A stretch of DNA of 64,000 bases from positions 1 through 64,000 of the forward strand of contig DAIAZB010000030.1 of assembly GCA_027443745.1 (NCBI GenBank), in the 5' to 3' direction. Position 1 is the first letter of the stretch, and each line of letters opens with the position of its first letter. Origin of the DNA: Thiomonas sp. GTDB taxonomy: Bacteria; Pseudomonadota; Gammaproteobacteria; Burkholderiales; Burkholderiaceae. Position numbers and translations under genes: made by a program. Below the pieces are notes generated by a model. That model was not told the origin of the DNA. It saw only the letters and a program-made list of their open reading frames with translations, and searched no databases. Below are positions 6,873-16,559 of the stretch, piece after piece.

Positions 6873-9296
6873 ATGAGCGTGCTATGGGTTGAAATCAAAA
6901 GCGCGTATCAGGCATTGAATCACTCGCGCGGATTCTTCTATGGCGTGGTGGCGTTGCTGGCCTTGGCAATTGCCGCGAGCTGCGGTGCTTTCAGTGTGCC
7001 AGCGTCATTGTTGCTTCGCCCGTTGCCTATTCATGCGCCGCAGCGGTTGCTGCGGCTGAATGCGCATCAGTTTGGTGAATCTTCCTCAATGCCTTGGTCG
7101 TATCCGGACTTCAAAAGTTTTCAGGACACATGCGGAACCGTATTTTCTGGGATGAGTAACTTCTCGGTGATGGGCGTGTATTTCGATTCGCGTGGGCGCG
7201 TGCAGCCCATGCCAGCAGCCGATGTCGGCGGTGCGTTCTTTCAGACGTTGGGTCTACATGCTTTTCTTGGTCGCACGCTCGTGCCCAGCGATGATACGGC
7301 AGCCAATCCAGCGTGGCTGGTGGTGGTCAGCCGTGCGTTTTGGCAGCATCAGTTGCACAGCGATCCACAGGCAGTCGGCAGCATGTTGCATCTCAGTGGC
7401 CACGCCTTCCGCTTGGTCGGCGTGGTGGACGGGCACGGCGTGTTTTCGAGTCTGATAGCGCAACCGCAAATTTTCATTCCAACACATACTGCTGCGCTGC
7501 TTTCCCACGGCAATGCGTTGAATCAAGAAGGTGCGCGTTGGATACAAACAATTTTCGCGCGTCTGCGTCCCGGTGTCAGCCGGATCCGTGCGCAGCAGCA
7601 AGTTGATGCTGTCGCCGTACAACTGCGTCAACGCGAACTGTGGAAGCCCGGCTGGATTGCGCGCCTCGACCATGCTGGTACCTTCGCGAGCTTCATACCG
7701 AACGTCAGCGCAAGAACCCTCCATCAGGCACAAATGGTATGGGTGGCTTCACTGTTCGTCGTATTGATCGTGCTGGCCAACGTGGTCAGCTTGTTCTTGG
7801 TGCGTGCACTCAAACGGGTACGCGATCAGGCTGTGTCGATGGCGCTGGGCGCGCGCTGGTGGCAACGTGCATTACCCGGTTTGGCCGAAGGTTTGCTGAT
7901 CGGCGTCATCGCAGGCGTGATCGGGCTGCTGCTCAGCATCATGCTGTCGGCTTGGTTGATGCACTGGTCCTCGCTCGTCGGCAAACTGCCACTGCTGGAC
8001 TGGCGCGTCGCGATGTATGCGCTGCTGCTAGTGGTTGGCGCAACGCTCGTGATTGGCTTCGCGCCCATGTTGGCGCTGGACGCGCGGCGGCTCATCGAGT
8101 ATCTGACTGCGCGGCGCTCGGAAACGCGTGGTCAAGGGCATCTGCGCAGTGCGTTGGTGGCGTTGCAGGTGGCGATCTCAACGGCACTGCTGATCGCGTC
8201 GCTGTTCGTGCTGCGCTCGCTGATCACGTTGCAACAGACTGATTTGGGCTTCGATCCGTCCCGATATCTGGTCGCGCAACTCGATTTTTCGCAGATGCTG
8301 AAGAAGCCCCGCTTCGATGCGCCGCAGGGCGTACTGGATGCAATACAGCACGCAGTGAATACCGTGCCAGGCGTCGCGGGGTCGAGTTTCAGCACAAAGG
8401 TTCCGTTCGATGGCATCTCGATGAGCACCAACGCGCGCATTGTCAACGCAGCACAGGCAGACGCGGTATCACTGACTACCGTCGCAGATAATTACTTTCA
8501 AGTTATGGGCATGAAGCAACTGCTTGGGCGCCCGTTTTCAGCTTATCCGCCAGGCCAGCAAGACGTTGTGATGGTCAATCACGCGTTTGTGAACAAGTAC
8601 ATGGGCGTTCAGGGCATGCCAATCGGCAAGGAGACGCGAATCGAAGGGCGGATTTATCGCATCGCTGGTGTTGTATCGGACATACGTGCGGATAGCCCCA
8701 CGCAACCGCCCGAGCCTTATGTGTACTTTCGCTACCCGGCGCTAGCCGGGCCGTACCTCGAAATGACAATTGCCAGCACGGGCGCACAAGCGACGCCAGC
8801 GTTGGCGCATACTGTCAGCGCGGCACTGCATCGCGCCATGCCGCAATTGCCCGATGCGGATGTGACGCCAATGAGCGTCAGTTTGCAGGGCTACTACGCC
8901 TCGCGTGAAGCGATTGCCAAGACCCTGGGAATCGCCGGACTGGTGGCGCTGATCGTCGTGGTGCTGGGCATTTACACAGCGCTGTCCTACGACCTCGCCT
9001 TGCGTCGGCATGCCCATGCCGTGTGGATGGCTCTGGGTGCGCGCCCCGCGCACATCGTCGCTTGGAGCGTGCGTCGCGGCGTGACGCTAGTTGCGATCGG
9101 CCTGATCTTGGGTAGCGTCGCGGGCGTGTATGCGATGCGCTTTCTGCAGCGCTACCTGTACGCGGTGACGTTGCGCGATGCGCTGCTGGTGCTGTTTGTA
9201 GCCGGCGTTTTGCTGCTGGTGGCCGTGATCTCGGCGTTGGTATCCAGCCGCTCCGTGTATCGCCTGGAAGTGGCGGAGTTGCTGCATGAGCTTTGA
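6873..9296 (+). CDS. MacB/FtsX-type ABC permease (ADOP-like, double domain)
   Basis: Start at ATG 6873, seven bases after GAGGAA; a GTG at 6858 is less well placed. The 807-residue product has the long double-permease architecture: a membrane helix near 20-45, a MacB_PCD periplasmic domain (about 50-260), a three-helix FtsX block (about 280-400), a fourth helix near 425-450 starting the second half, a second periplasmic domain (about 455-670) and a final three-helix FtsX block to the C-terminus. These permeases work with a separate LolD-like ATPase and a periplasmic adaptor in macrolide, peptide or lipoprotein-type efflux. Both partners follow at 9.4 and 10.9 kb, so the three form one efflux cluster, possibly serving the peptide genes upstream. 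Confidence 0.85.
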   Translation: MSVLWVEIKSAYQALNHSRGFFYGVVALLALAIAASCGAFSVPASLLLRPLPIHAPQRLLRLNAHQFGESSSMPWSYPDFKSFQDTCGTVFSGMSNFSVMGVYFDSRGRVQPMPAADVGGAFFQTLGLHAFLGRTLVPSDDTAANPAWLVVVSRAFWQHQLHSDPQAVGSMLHLSGHAFRLVGVVDGHGVFSSLIAQPQIFIPTHTAALLSHGNALNQEGARWIQTIFARLRPGVSRIRAQQQVDAVAVQLRQRELWKPGWIARLDHAGTFASFIPNVSARTLHQAQMVWVASLFVVLIVLANVVSLFLVRALKRVRDQAVSMALGARWWQRALPGLAEGLLIGVIAGVIGLLLSIMLSAWLMHWSSLVGKLPLLDWRVAMYALLLVVGATLVIGFAPMLALDARRLIEYLTARRSETRGQGHLRSALVALQVAISTALLIASLFVLRSLITLQQTDLGFDPSRYLVAQLDFSQMLKKPRFDAPQGVLDAIQHAVNTVPGVAGSSFSTKVPFDGISMSTNARIVNAAQADAVSLTTVADNYFQVMGMKQLLGRPFSAYPPGQQDVVMVNHAFVNKYMGVQGMPIGKETRIEGRIYRIAGVVSDIRADSPTQPPEPYVYFRYPALAGPYLEMTIASTGAQATPALAHTVSAALHRAMPQLPDADVTPMSVSLQGYYASREAIAKTLGIAGLVALIVVVLGIYTALSYDLALRRHAHAVWMALGARPAHIVAWSVRRGVTLVAIGLILGSVAGVYAMRFLQRYLYAVTLRDALLVLFVAGVLLLVAVISALVSSRSVYRLEVAELLHEL

Positions 9297-9380
9297 TCTG
9301 GCCTGCAGCTTGACGCCGTACGCGCAGCGCGCGAGGGTGCGCGGCAGGCCCGCGTCGCGCGGGCGCTGCAGGGACTGCTC

Positions 9381-10676
9381 GTGCCGCTGAATGACGCCCC
9401 GCGCCCGGACCTGTTCGAGACCATGGACGTGCGCCGCGCGGCGGCGCACAAGCCGTGGTGGCGGCGCCGGCTGACCTGGGCGCTGGCCGGCGCGATCGCA
9501 CTGATCGCGCTGGCGGTGTGGGCGTGGCAACTGACCACGCCGGGCGTGGCGCAGGTGGCGCGCTCCGAGGTGTGGCTGGGCACCGTGACGCGCGGGCCGT
9601 TCGTGGTGCAGGTGCAGGCGGCGGGCAAGCTGGTGCCGGCGGAATCGCGCTGGGTGGCGGCGCCGGCCTCCGGCATCGTCGAGGTCAAGTACGTCGAGCC
9701 GGGACAGACGGTGGCGCGGGGCGCGCCCTTGCTGAAGCTGTCCAACCCGCAGGTGGCCAACGCGGCGCAGAGTGCGCTGGCCAACTATGCCGCGGCGCAG
9801 GCCGACCTGCTGGCCAAGCAGCAGAGCCAGCAGAGCACGGTGCTGGCGCAGCGTTCCAGCATCGAGTCGATGAAGGTCGATGTGGAAAGCGCGGCCATGC
9901 ACCTGAAGGCCGACGCCACGCTGGCCGCGCAGGGCATCGTGCCCCGGTTCAAGTACGAGGACGAGAAGCTCAATTTCCAGCTCAAGCAGCAGCAACTGGC
10001 GTTTGAGCGCGAGCGGCTGGCCAAGCTGCAATCGGGCAATGCATCGCTGATGGCCGCCGAGCGCGAGCGCGTGCGCCAGCTCAAGGCGCTGGCCGATCTC
10101 AAGCAGCAGGAGCTGGCACAGCTGACCGTGCGCGCGCCGGTGGCCGGGCAGGTGGAGCAGTTGGATGCCGAGACCGGCCAGGAAGTGGCGCAGGGCAAGA
10201 ATCTGGCGCGGGTGACCAACCCGGCGGCGCTGATGGCGCAGGTGCAGGTGAGCCAGTACGACGCCGCCAGCGTGCGGCCGGACCAGGTCGTGGCGATCGA
10301 CCCGCGCTCGGCGGACCTCCCCGGCCGCGTGCTGCGCGTCGATCCCAAGGTCAAGGACGGGCTGGTGACGGTAGACGTGCGCCTGCTGCGGCAGCCGCCG
10401 GACGGGCGCGTGGACCAGAGCGTGGATGCGGCGATCCGCATCGCCGAACTTCCCGATGCGCTGAGCGTGCCGCGCCCGGCCAGCGTGCACGCCAACAGCA
10501 CGGCGGCAGTGTTCGTGCTGGCGCCGGGCGCCAGCCGCGCCATGCGCCAGAGCGTGCATTTCGGCCTCGGCTCGGTGGACCGCATCCAGGTGCTGTCCGG
10601 ACTGGCGCCGGGCGAACAATTGATCCTGTCCGACACCTCGGCGTATGCCGGGGACCATGCCATCGAGTTGCACTGA
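9381..10676 (+). CDS. HlyD/MacA-type periplasmic adaptor of efflux pump
   Basis: A 431-residue protein starting at GTG 9381. A short cytoplasmic tail with WWRRRLTW is followed by one membrane anchor (about 32-50), then a biotinyl-lipoyl half (about 70-115, VEVKYVEPGQTVARG), a long coiled-coil hairpin rich in Gln, Ala and Lys (about 125-245), the second lipoyl half (LTVRAPVAGQVEQL near 250), and the beta-barrel and membrane-proximal domains. This is the membrane fusion protein that links inner-membrane MacB-like permeases to a TolC channel. It lies 84 bases after the permease and before its ATPase. No TolC gene is in the window. Confidence 0.88.
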   Translation: MPLNDAPRPDLFETMDVRRAAAHKPWWRRRLTWALAGAIALIALAVWAWQLTTPGVAQVARSEVWLGTVTRGPFVVQVQAAGKLVPAESRWVAAPASGIVEVKYVEPGQTVARGAPLLKLSNPQVANAAQSALANYAAAQADLLAKQQSQQSTVLAQRSSIESMKVDVESAAMHLKADATLAAQGIVPRFKYEDEKLNFQLKQQQLAFERERLAKLQSGNASLMAAERERVRQLKALADLKQQELAQLTVRAPVAGQVEQLDAETGQEVAQGKNLARVTNPAALMAQVQVSQYDAASVRPDQVVAIDPRSADLPGRVLRVDPKVKDGLVTVDVRLLRQPPDGRVDQSVDAAIRIAELPDALSVPRPASVHANSTAAVFVLAPGASRAMRQSVHFGLGSVDRIQVLSGLAPGEQLILSDTSAYAGDHAIELH

Positions 10677-10689
10677 TCCGGAATCTATT

Positions 10690-10838
10690 GTCCGCGAAGG
10701 ACGCCAAGCACGCGAAGCAAAACGATGCAGGAAAAATCCGCTGACGCGCTGAGGCATGCAGAGCCCCTCTCCCGGTGGGAGAAGGGAGGCGCGGTATGAA
10801 CCATAAAAATCTTCGCGTCCTTTGCGTCCTTCGCGGAC
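10690..10838. repeat. REP/BIME-like element with 28-bp inverted arms
   Basis: Left arm 10690-10717 and right arm 10811-10838 are inverted copies (GTCCGCGAAGGACGC... against ...GCGTCCTTCGCGGAC) with two mismatches. Between them lies a smaller palindrome around CTCTCCCGGTGGGAGAAG. The arm resembles GCGAAGGACGC repeats found dispersed in intergenic DNA of many gammaproteobacteria. It separates the adaptor from the ATPase gene within one cluster and may fold in the mRNA. Confidence 0.65.
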
Positions 10839-10875
10839 CAACGTCTTCGCTCTCATCACCACCCAGGAGTCCACC

Positions 10876-11577
<702 letters not shown>

Positions 11578-11850
11578 GACTTCTGAACGCAATCGGCGCT
11601 CGCTAGCCGATGGCCCGCACCAACAAACGGTCTTGCAGCGGCCAGCGAATGCCCGCGCAGGTGGTCAAGGAAACCAGAATCCGCAAGCAAATGAATCTCG
11701 TGGTGCCGCCGTAAGCATGGCTCGCTGCGCTGCCCAAAGAGTTCATCTGCCCCTTCCAGATCGCTGATCGGCGGATGGCAATCTGGCGTGGCGCAGGCAA
11801 GCTTGCCCGCGAAGTTCTAACAGCTCGATATCGAGGAGTCGATTGAAAAC

Positions 11851-13152
11851 ATGAACAGACAGATCCGGTTTCTGCTGGCATCGCTGGTGTTGGGCGCGGC
11901 GGTCTTTAGTCTGACTGCAACGGCGGACGGAACCGGGGTGGTCACCCGCACGTTGCAACAGAGCATCAACGTGCCGGCGGGCGACAGCGTCGCGGTGGAA
12001 AACCTCGTGGGGCATATGCGCATAGTCCAGGGCAACGGCCCGCTGCAGATCACTGCCACGGTGGTGGCGGGTGGTGATCAGGCCCGGCTGCTGATGCAAA
12101 GCGTGAAGCTGGACGTGTCCACGTTAGGCAAACGGGTGCGGGTGCATGTGCACTACCCCGTGGATCGCTACGGCACGTTCCACTACAGCCCGCGAAGCAC
12201 AGAGACCGGGGGTTCAGAGGAAACCTGCATCCTGCTGATCTGTTTTCACAGCAGGTCGATTAACACGATCCGGCTCCGGTATCAGGGCAAGCGGGTACGC
12301 GTCATTGAATCGACGGGCGGCGGCTCCGGCGCGCCCCTATATGTGGACGTCGTTGTTCATCTGCCTGCCCAGGTTGGAGCCAGCTTCAGCAACGCGGCAG
12401 GCTTGCTGGAAGCGGACGGCCTTGCCAATAACCTGAGCCTGGTCACCCAGGGCGGCAACGTCCATGTGGCGAGCCTGCGCGGACAACTCGACGCCCATAG
12501 CAATGGTGGCGACATCCACGTGCAGAGCCTGCATGGACAACTCGATGCCTATAGCAATGGTGGTGACATCCACGTGCGGAGCCTGCACGGACAACTCGTT
12601 GCCCATAGCAATGGGGGCGACATCCACGTGCAGAGTCTGAGCGGAACACTCGATACTCACAGCGCGGGCGGTGACGTCTACTTGGGCGACGTGAGCTCAT
12701 CCGATACTCATGTGTACACCGATGGCGGCGATCTCACGAGTAGCGGCTTGAGCGGCGACTTCACCCTCGCGACCAGCAGCGGTGACGCCAAGATCGATAC
12801 CGTGGCCGGCAAGGTATCGCTGAATTCCGGGAGCGGAGACGCACGTTTTTTCGGCAACCTGTCTTCTCTGCAATCCCTGGATGCGGATACAGGCGGCGGA
12901 GACCTGAGGGTATCCGGCAACCTGGCCGGGCTGACATCACTGCATGCCGACAGCGGTGGCGGTGACATCATGGTGCGGGCAAGCCATCTGTCATTGCACA
13001 TGAACGCCTCGTCCGGTGGCGGGACCGTTCGCGTCCATCTGCCGGACATTCGCAACGTCAGCAGCAGTTCCGATCATTTTTCCGGCGACATCGGCAGAGC
13101 GGCCGGCAGGGCAACGCTGCGCAGCGGCGGCGGCGACATCACCGTGACGTAA
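11851..13152 (+). CDS. Secreted DUF4097-type beta-repeat protein
   Basis: A 433-residue protein with a clear signal peptide (about 1-25, ending ATADG). After an N-terminal region the protein consists of short beta-strand repeats of the DUF4097/DUF4098 kind, with recurrent GGD, SGGGDI and SGDAR turns, predicting a right-handed beta-solenoid. In the centre four nearly identical 18-residue units (SLHGQL.AHSNGGDIHV) follow one another, encoded by 54-bp DNA repeats. The family occurs near membrane stress regulators and efflux genes; its biochemical role is not established. It follows the efflux cluster in the same direction after a 273-base gap that shows no convincing gene. Confidence 0.75.
   Translation: MNRQIRFLLASLVLGAAVFSLTATADGTGVVTRTLQQSINVPAGDSVAVENLVGHMRIVQGNGPLQITATVVAGGDQARLLMQSVKLDVSTLGKRVRVHVHYPVDRYGTFHYSPRSTETGGSEETCILLICFHSRSINTIRLRYQGKRVRVIESTGGGSGAPLYVDVVVHLPAQVGASFSNAAGLLEADGLANNLSLVTQGGNVHVASLRGQLDAHSNGGDIHVQSLHGQLDAYSNGGDIHVRSLHGQLVAHSNGGDIHVQSLSGTLDTHSAGGDVYLGDVSSSDTHVYTDGGDLTSSGLSGDFTLATSSGDAKIDTVAGKVSLNSGSGDARFFGNLSSLQSLDADTGGGDLRVSGNLAGLTSLHADSGGGDIMVRASHLSLHMNASSGGGTVRVHLPDIRNVSSSSDHFSGDIGRAAGRATLRSGGGDITVT
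12472..12687 (+). repeat. Four tandem 54-bp in-frame repeats
   Basis: Units at 12472, 12526, 12580 and 12634; the first three are almost identical and the fourth is diverged. Each encodes one 18-residue solenoid rung, so copy number can change without frameshift. Confidence 0.85.
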
Positions 13153-13160
13153 TCCCGGTC

Positions 13161-13433
13161 CAGCGCTTAGGCCCGGAAGAGCGCATCAAGGCGCTGCAGC
13201 GTGAGGTGAAGGAGCTGCGCCGAGCCAACGAGATCCTGAAGCTGGCCGACGAGCCCACCGGCAATCTGGACTCGCAGAATGCCGAGACGGTGATGCAGTT
13301 GTTCGCCGAGCTGCACACGGCGGGTGCGACGATCTGCATGGTCACCCACGACGCCGGGCTGGCCGCGCGCGCGCAGCGCATCGTGCACATGCTCGATGGC
13401 CGCGTGCAGGCGGCGGTGCAGCAGGCGGCGTGA
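13161..13433 (+). pseudogene. Chimeric scrap: IS3 OrfA fragment fused in frame to macB 3' end
   Basis: From 13161 the frame reads QRLGPEERIKALQREVKELRRANEILK, the conserved C-terminal leucine-zipper part of IS3-family OrfA. At about 13238 it switches in frame to LADEPTGNLD... and runs to the end of an ABC ATPase nearly identical to the C-terminus of the gene at 10.9 kb, including its stop. The ATPase part lacks Walker A and the signature, so it cannot hydrolyse ATP. The structure points to recombination or IS-mediated rearrangement that copied the macB tail. An ATG at 13206 could still allow a 75-residue product. Confidence 0.75.
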
Positions 13434-13454
13434 GCGGATCCTTGCGCGTGTCGG

Positions 13455-14039
13455 TCACGTTGAGTCCACGGAGTGCCGCTGCCGCACGCGTTTCGCGATC
13501 TGCCAAGGCCGGACATGGATTTGGTGCACGATCCATCCCAGGCCACCGAAGACGAAGGTCAGGCTCACCAGTTTCAGCAGCAGTACGGGCGGCACGGCGC
13601 TGCGCTGCAGGGTCGCGGTCCAGGCGAGCGATTCCATCAGACCCAGGAATCCCAGCACCAGCCAGCCATACGCGGCCAGCCAGCGTTCGGCAAGCAGGTG
13701 AACGCCATCGCGTCGGAACGACAGTGCGCCGGCATGCTTCAGTGCGATGATCTCGGCGTCCGTGAGATCCGCATCGTGCTTCAGGTGCAGCAGGTGTTCC
13801 CGGTCGCGGCGCGGCCGGACGAATCCAAAGCGCGTCTTGAAGACGTATTCATCGGCAATGGCATGGTGGTCGCGTTCATCCATCGGGTCATCGTCCGCGG
13901 TTGCCAGCGCCTCGCGCGTGACCTGCAGGAATGCCTGCCAGTGCGCCTCCCAGCCGGTCCGCGAGACCGGTGGACTCTGACGGCGATCCGGAAACCGCAG
14001 GATCTGCCCGTCCTGCCGCGGTTTGCTGTCCTGATTCAT
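13455..14039 (-). CDS. Small membrane protein cotranscribed with an XRE regulator
   Basis: Start at 14039, whose ATGA overlaps the stop of the upstream regulator, so translation is coupled. The 194-residue product has a polar N-terminal half rich in Asp, Arg and His (about 1-115), an amphipathic DAEIIALKHAGALSFRRDG segment, and two membrane helices near the C-terminus (about 125-145, AAYGWLVLGFLGLMESLAW, and about 155-178). No family is recognised. Pairing of an HTH protein with a small membrane protein recalls phage-type repressor or toxin-antitoxin-like cassettes, but nothing in the sequence proves such a role. Confidence 0.6.
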   Translation of the reverse strand: MNQDSKPRQDGQILRFPDRRQSPPVSRTGWEAHWQAFLQVTREALATADDDPMDERDHHAIADEYVFKTRFGFVRPRRDREHLLHLKHDADLTDAEIIALKHAGALSFRRDGVHLLAERWLAAYGWLVLGFLGLMESLAWTATLQRSAVPPVLLLKLVSLTFVFGGLGWIVHQIHVRPWQIAKRVRQRHSVDST

Positions 14040-14479
14040 CGACTCGCCGCCACGGTGAGCAGTTGTGTCAGGCCAGCCGCATCCAGTCGGCCCGTTTCCG
14101 CGCTGAGCGCATAGGCCGCCTTCAGCACCCGCAGCCGCGCCTGTGGCCGGAGCTTCTTGTGCGTGCGCGCCAACTCGCCGTCGACCCACCGGATGATGCT
14201 GTCGACCAGCGGGAAGTCCATCGTCCGGGTCGCCGCTTTCACCGGCTGATCGTCGGGACCATCCAGCAGCCAGACCGGATCGATGCCATAGGTCTCGTAC
14301 AACGCGCGGAACAGGGCCACCGGCATCTCGCGCTCGCCACGCTCGTAGTTGGCGTAGGCCCGTGACGACAAGCCGAGCGAAGTCGCGAATCCGCCTTGGC
14401 TGAGACCGGTCGTCGCGCGAACGGCCACGAGTCGCCGTCCGAGCGCGGCATTGTCGTTGGGGGTTGCGATGCTACTCAT
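14036..14479 (-). CDS. XRE-family transcriptional regulator
   Basis: A 147-residue protein with an N-terminal Cro/C1-type helix-turn-helix (about 13-65: GRRLVAVRATTGLSQGGFATSLGLSSRAYANYERGEREMP, in segments) followed by PVALFRALYETYGIDPVWLL, the typical tail of phage-like repressors, and an extra C-terminal helical region. It is divergent from a Ner-like gene across 40 bases that contain a perfect palindrome, the likely operator, and overlaps the downstream membrane protein gene by four bases. Confidence 0.8.
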   Translation of the reverse strand: MSSIATPNDNAALGRRLVAVRATTGLSQGGFATSLGLSSRAYANYERGEREMPVALFRALYETYGIDPVWLLDGPDDQPVKAATRTMDFPLVDSIIRWVDGELARTHKKLRPQARLRVLKAAYALSAETGRLDAAGLTQLLTVAASR

Positions 14480-14490
14480 TTGTGCCTATA

Positions 14491-14501
14491 GTGAGTCTCA
14501 C
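14491..14501. promoter_or_regulatory. Palindrome GTGAGTCTCAC between divergent regulators
   Basis: A perfect inverted repeat (GTGAG-T-CTCAC) lies centrally in the 40-base gap between the XRE gene and the Ner-like gene. Its position makes it a candidate operator for one or both regulators. Binding is not shown. Confidence 0.45.
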
Positions 14502-14519
14502 TCTTTCCATCACGATACC

Positions 14520-14771
14520 ATGCGGCCTGCGCGGGAACAGCACGAGCGGATCAAGATGCGCCTACGCTTGGCGGGTAGCTCATTGGCCGCGGTCGCTCGA
14601 GAACTGGGCGTGGCGGCTACGACCGTCACCACGGTGTCGCAAGGGGCGCGCCGTTCGCGCCGGATCGAGGCGGGCATCGCCGCCAAGCTTGGGGTCGGCC
14701 CCGCCGAACTCTGGCCGGAGCGCTACCCAGCTCCGGAGTCAACGCCGCGTCGACACGGAGGCGGCCCGTGA
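14520..14771 (+). CDS. Ner/Nlp-like DNA-binding protein
   Basis: Eighty-three residues starting MRPAREQHERIKMRLRLAG. The helix-turn-helix SSLAAVARELGVAATTVTTVSQG (in two pieces) and the ending LGVGPAELWPERY match the Ner/Nlp (SfsB) family of small phage-derived regulators. Divergent from the XRE gene over a palindrome, an arrangement like a phage Cro/CI or Ner/C switch. The start is the ATG at 14520 just past the palindrome; no strong ribosome site precedes it. Confidence 0.7.
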   Translation: MRPAREQHERIKMRLRLAGSSLAAVARELGVAATTVTTVSQGARRSRRIEAGIAAKLGVGPAELWPERYPAPESTPRRHGGGP

Positions 14772-14814
14772 CTTAGCCCCTCGCCTTTGAACAATCTCCC
14801 AGACAGGAACGCAA

Positions 14815-14843
14815 AAGCCCCGGCGTTAGCGCGCACGGGGCTT
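14815..14843 (-). terminator. 8-bp stem hairpin AAGCCCCG/CGGGGCTT
   Basis: Perfect 8-bp arms around a 13-base loop. On the minus strand it is followed by TTTT, like a factor-independent terminator facing away from the IS21 element; no minus-strand gene reads into it except possible antisense transcription of istA. Confidence 0.35.
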
Positions 14844-14987
14844 GGAGAGAAGCGTCAAGCAGACTGTGTGTGCATTCTCTTCGCGATCTTGTCCCGACGT
14901 CAATAGCCCGCGACCCGGCCACGCGCCGGGTCGTGCGCCGGCTTGCATCCATCCGAAGCCGGTCGGCCCAACGAAGCGGAAGACTGC

Positions 14988-16559
14988 ATGATGAACCCCA
15001 TCAAGGATCTGTGTCGCCTGATCCTCACCACCCCATTGTCCAATCGGCGCATCGGTGTCGCGTTGCGCCTTTCTCCCAACACCGTCGGACGTTATCGCGA
15101 GCGCTTGAACGAACTCGCGCTGGACTGGCCTGCGATCGCCGCCTGGGACGAGCAAACACTCGACCACCGGCTCAATGCGGCTGGACGGAGCGCCTTCGTT
15201 CACGCCTTCGTCGAGCCGGATTGGGCGCATGTCCATCAGGAACTGCAGCGCCGCGGCGTGACGGTCACCCTGCTGCACGAGGAATACGCCACCGGCCTCG
15301 ATCACGGCGTCATGTCGCTGAGTGAGTTTCGCCGGCGCCTGGCACGTCACCAGCGCACCCGCAGCCTGGTGATGCGCCAGGTGCGCCGTCCGGGGGAATG
15401 TCTGTTTCTCGATTTCTCCGGTGTCCGTCCGTCACTGACGGACCTGAAAACGGGGGTGTCCACGCCGGTGGAGTTGTTCGTCGCAGTCATGGGCGCCAGC
15501 CGCAAGACCTTTGCCCTCGCGGTGGCCAGCCAGAAGGTCCCCGACTGGATCGAGGCCAACGTCAGGGCGTTGACGTTCTTCGGCGGGGTGTCGACCTTCC
15601 TGGTACCTGACAACCTCAAGGCGGGCGTTCTCTCGCACAAGCGCGGCGAAGGCGCCGTCATCCATCCCACCTACTCGGAGTGTGCCGCGCACTACGACAC
15701 CATCGTCTTGCCGACGCGGGTGCGCCATCCCAAGGACAAGGCCCCCGTCGAGCTGGGCGTCAAGCTCGTCCAGCGCTGGGTGCTGGCGCGGCTGCGCAAT
15801 CGGATCTTCACCTCGCTCGACGCGCTCAACCAGGCCATCGCCGAGCAACTCGCCTTGTTGAACGATAAACCGATGCGCGGCGTCGGCGGCAAGAGTCGTA
15901 ACCAGTTGTTCGAGGAACTGGACCGGCCCGCCCTGAAGCCGCTGCCGGTCGATCCTTATGAATACGGCGAGTGGCAGATCGGCGTGCGCGTCGGACAGGA
16001 CTATCACGTCCGTCACAGCGAGCAGTACTACTCGGTGCCGCATGCATTGGTCAGCGCAAAGGTCAACATCAAAGCTTCGGTCGCCGCCATCTCGATATTC
16101 CATCGCGATCGCCGCATCGCGTTGCATACGCGACTCTTGAAGCCAGGCGCTGTGCGTACCTTGCCCGAGCATCGGCCCAAGGCCCATCAGCGCTATGCCG
16201 AGGATGATGTTGCGACTGTCTTCGCTTGGGCTGAGGCCGCCGGCGGCGCCGTAGCGCAGTTTCTGCGGCGGCATATCGAGCATTACGATCGCCCGGTGTC
16301 GTCGCTGCAAGCGGGACGCGGCTTGCAGCGCCTCGCGCGGGACTATGGCGTCGACCGTCTGCAGGCGGCATGCCAGCGCGCCATCGCGATGCACGCGCAC
16401 GCCATCAGCTCAGTCAAGTCCATCCTGCGTCGCAACCTCGACCGCACGCAGCCTGGCCAGCCTCTCCCCGAAACCCCGCAACCCGCTCACGACAACGTGC
16501 GTGGCCCTGAGTATTACAACGACGGAGACTCCGACGATGACCCTTCAGATGACGATTGA
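14988..16559 (+). CDS. istA: IstA transposase, IS21 family
   Basis: Start at the tandem ATG 14988/14991 (MMNPIKDLCRLI), giving 523 residues, a normal IstA length. N-terminal helix-turn-helix (about 15-45, LSNRRIGVALRLSPNTVGRYRE in segments), then the retroviral-integrase-type DDE core: first Asp in CLFLDFSG, second in FLVPDNLKAG, and Glu in APVELGVKLVQRW. C-terminal beta-barrel and tail with YEYGEW, YYSVPHALV and the final NVRGPEYYN motif. The catalytic residues are all present, so this copy can be active with the following istB. Confidence 0.92.
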   Translation: MMNPIKDLCRLILTTPLSNRRIGVALRLSPNTVGRYRERLNELALDWPAIAAWDEQTLDHRLNAAGRSAFVHAFVEPDWAHVHQELQRRGVTVTLLHEEYATGLDHGVMSLSEFRRRLARHQRTRSLVMRQVRRPGECLFLDFSGVRPSLTDLKTGVSTPVELFVAVMGASRKTFALAVASQKVPDWIEANVRALTFFGGVSTFLVPDNLKAGVLSHKRGEGAVIHPTYSECAAHYDTIVLPTRVRHPKDKAPVELGVKLVQRWVLARLRNRIFTSLDALNQAIAEQLALLNDKPMRGVGGKSRNQLFEELDRPALKPLPVDPYEYGEWQIGVRVGQDYHVRHSEQYYSVPHALVSAKVNIKASVAAISIFHRDRRIALHTRLLKPGAVRTLPEHRPKAHQRYAEDDVATVFAWAEAAGGAVAQFLRRHIEHYDRPVSSLQAGRGLQRLARDYGVDRLQAACQRAIAMHAHAISSVKSILRRNLDRTQPGQPLPETPQPAHDNVRGPEYYNDGDSDDDPSDDD

